DNA of 9,619 bases from Rhodospirillaceae bacterium (lineage in GTDB: Bacteria; Pseudomonadota; Alphaproteobacteria; Rhodospirillales; 2-02-FULL-58-16): the NCBI GenBank assembly GCA_030623425.1, contig JAUXMA010000036.1, positions 1 to 9,619 of the forward strand. The letters run 5' to 3'. Both the position numbers and the translations under genes were made by a program. Under the pieces are notes generated by a model. The model did not search any database. It saw nothing but the letters and a program-made list of their open reading frames with translations, and was not told the DNA's origin. This document shows positions 8,194-9,619 of the stretch, in pieces (the stretch's first letter is position 1; the number at the start of each line of letters is the position of its first letter).

Positions 8194-8253
8194 CCAAGCT
8201 GGTTTAAGCGGCCATAAAACCGCCCCTTTCACATGTCACGGACGAGCCGGAGC

Positions 8254-9252
8254 ATGAAGCGCATCTTCTCGGGCGTGCAGCCAACGGGAAATCTGCACCT
8301 CGGAAATTATCTCGGCGCCATACGCAACTGGGTGAAACTGCAAGACGAATTCGACTGTCTTTTCTGTATTGTCGATTTGCACGCGGTGACGGTTTGGCGG
8401 AAGCCCGAGGAACTGACCGCCAACACCCGCGAGGTCGCCGCCGGGCTGTTGGCCGCCGGACTTGATGGCGGGCGCAACATCATCTTCAACCAGAGCCAGG
8501 TTCCGGGACATGCGGAATTGGCTTGGATATTCAATTGCGTGGCCCGCCTGGGTTGGCTCAACCGGATGACCCAATTCAAGGAAAAGGCCGGCAAGAACAA
8601 GGAAAATGCTTCCGTCGGCCTTTTTGCCTATCCCAATCTGATGGCCGCCGACATCCTCCTTTACAAAGCCACCCATGTGCCTGTCGGCGAGGATCAGAAA
8701 CAGCACCTGGAACTCGCCCGCGACATCGCCCAGAAGTTCAACAACGATTTCGGCGTCGATTTTTTCCCGGAAGTGAAACCGCTGATTTTCGCCACCTCGG
8801 CGCGGGTCATGAGCTTGCGCGACGGGACGAAAAAAATGAGCAAGTCCGACCCGTCGGATTATTCCCGCATCAACATGACCGATGACGCCGACGCCATCGC
8901 CAAGAAAATCCGCAAAGCCAAAACCGATCCCAAAAACCTGCCCGCAAGCGTCAAAGAATTAGATGCCCGTCCCGAGGCGGCCAACCTCTTAGGTATTTAC
9001 GCGGCCTTGTCGGAAACGTCCATCGAAGACGTTTGCAACCGTTTCGGCGGCGGACAGTTCTCTCTGTTCAAAAAGCAACTGGCGGATTTGGCGGTCGCCA
9101 AACTCGTTCCCATCGAGGAGCGGATGAGACGGCTCATGGAAGACCCGGCAGAGGTCGATCGAGTGCTCGCCGCGGGAGGCCGGCGGGCGCGCCAACTCGC
9201 CGAGCCGACACTGAAGGAAATCCAGGATGTTGTCGGTTTCCTCCGTCCTTGA
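8254..9252 (+). CDS. trpS: Tryptophan--tRNA ligase
   Basis: TrpS is a class I aminoacyl-tRNA synthetase that charges tRNA-Trp in the cytoplasm. From the ATG at 8254 it has 332 residues, the normal size for bacterial TrpRS. The HIGH-type motif is HLGN at residues 15-18 after [18 protein letters not shown] (130-137) and VGEDQ (144-148) shape the active site and are typical of TrpRS. The KMSKS motif is exact at 194-198. An in-frame ATG at 8233 would add seven residues (MSRTSRS). I prefer 8254 because [12 protein letters not shown] is the usual N-terminus and CGAG at 8243-8246 lies about 7 bases before it, while nothing like a ribosome site precedes 8233. The gap to murJ is short and holds no clear terminator or promoter. 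Confidence 0.97.
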   Translation: MKRIFSGVQPTGNLHLGNYLGAIRNWVKLQDEFDCLFCIVDLHAVTVWRKPEELTANTREVAAGLLAAGLDGGRNIIFNQSQVPGHAELAWIFNCVARLGWLNRMTQFKEKAGKNKENASVGLFAYPNLMAADILLYKATHVPVGEDQKQHLELARDIAQKFNNDFGVDFFPEVKPLIFATSARVMSLRDGTKKMSKSDPSDYSRINMTDDADAIAKKIRKAKTDPKNLPASVKELDARPEAANLLGIYAALSETSIEDVCNRFGGGQFSLFKKQLADLAVAKLVPIEERMRRLMEDPAEVDRVLAAGGRRARQLAEPTLKEIQDVVGFLRP

Positions 9253-9339
9253 TCTTTGCCGGTTTTAGCCCCATGTTCGATTCTAGACCTTAGATCAAGC
9301 CACTGCTCGCCAAGTGACCCGATAGGGATGAGGTAAAAG

Positions 9340-9619
9340 ATGTTTATTCAGACCGAAAGCACCCCCAATCCGGCAACGCTGAAATTTCTCCCCGGCGGCC
9401 AGGTCTTGGAAAAGGGTTCGGCCAATTTCGCGGACCCGATGGAGGCGCGGCGTTCGCCTCTGGCCGAGCGGCTGTTTCAGACCGAGGGGGTGACGAATGT
9501 TTTCCTGGGATCCGATTTCATCACCGTGACAAAAACCGACGATAAGGACTGGGATGTTCTCAAGCCTTTGATCCTGGGGGCCATCATGGAGCATTTCACG
9601 GCGGGCAAACCGGTCATGG
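9340..9619 (+). CDS. Nfu/NifU-like iron-sulfur cluster scaffold protein (5' part)
   Basis: The first 93 codons of a gene cut by the window end. MFIQTESTPNPATLKFLPG followed by GVTNVFLGSDFITVTK is characteristic of the Nfu N-terminal domain found in mitochondrial NFU1 and its alphaproteobacterial relatives. Such proteins carry a C-terminal NifU-like domain with a CXXC motif that binds a 4Fe-4S cluster and passes it to client enzymes. That part would lie beyond the window and cannot be verified. The start is well supported: GAGG at 9330-9333 is 6 bases before the ATG, the best ribosome site in the window. It lies 87 bases after trpS on the same strand. A weak TTGCCG (9256-9261) with GATTCT 17 bases later could be a promoter, but the match is poor. 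Confidence 0.93.
   Translation, partial: MFIQTESTPNPATLKFLPGGQVLEKGSANFADPMEARRSPLAERLFQTEGVTNVFLGSDFITVTKTDDKDWDVLKPLILGAIMEHFTAGKPVM

Noticed and set aside
8205..8224. GCGG...CCGC in the murJ-trpS gap, considered as a terminator
   Set aside because: A 4-base stem with an AT-rich loop and no proper T-run is too weak to support the call.

Overview
The window is GC-rich and most likely chromosomal DNA of an alphaproteobacterium, with Rhodospirillales-like lineages the best guess. The guess rests on the gene order mutS – glnD – murJ – trpS, all on the + strand, which I know as a common alphaproteobacterial arrangement, and on the style of the proteins: a PII uridylyltransferase of about 918 residues, and an Nfu protein with the N-terminal domain of the mitochondrial/alphaproteobacterial type. 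No rRNA, tRNA or CRISPR array was seen.

Layout. Positions 1-113 hold the last 36 codons of a reading frame that enters from outside the window and looks like a transposase tail. About 50 bases later (145-164) comes a sequence resembling the end of an insertion element. A 166-residue gene on the - strand (161-661) ends exactly at that junction. It encodes a small protein with a glycine-rich hydrophobic centre and flanks resembling general-stress-protein-17M-like proteins. Divergent from it is mutS (DNA mismatch recognition ATPase), followed by glnD (nitrogen-status sensor that modifies PII), murJ (lipid II flippase), trpS (tryptophanyl-tRNA synthetase) and the first 93 codons of an Nfu-type iron-sulfur scaffold gene cut by the window end.

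The core genes do not form one pathway: they cover mismatch repair, nitrogen signalling, cell-wall export, translation and iron-sulfur assembly. They look like a conserved housekeeping cluster. Gaps of 114, 246, 60 and 87 bases separate them in order, so partial co-transcription is plausible. All four complete core proteins keep their diagnostic motifs and appear intact.

The unusual part is the 246-base glnD-murJ gap. It holds a palindromic MITE-like element of about 151 bases flanked by TA on both sides. The element has a perfect 31-base inverted repeat around a 49-base loop and ends only 10 bases before the murJ start codon. Its outer end matches the element end at 145-164, so the two are probably related. 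I did not find a convincing undescribed multi-gene system here. The mobile-element pair and its effect on the murJ leader are the points most worth checking.
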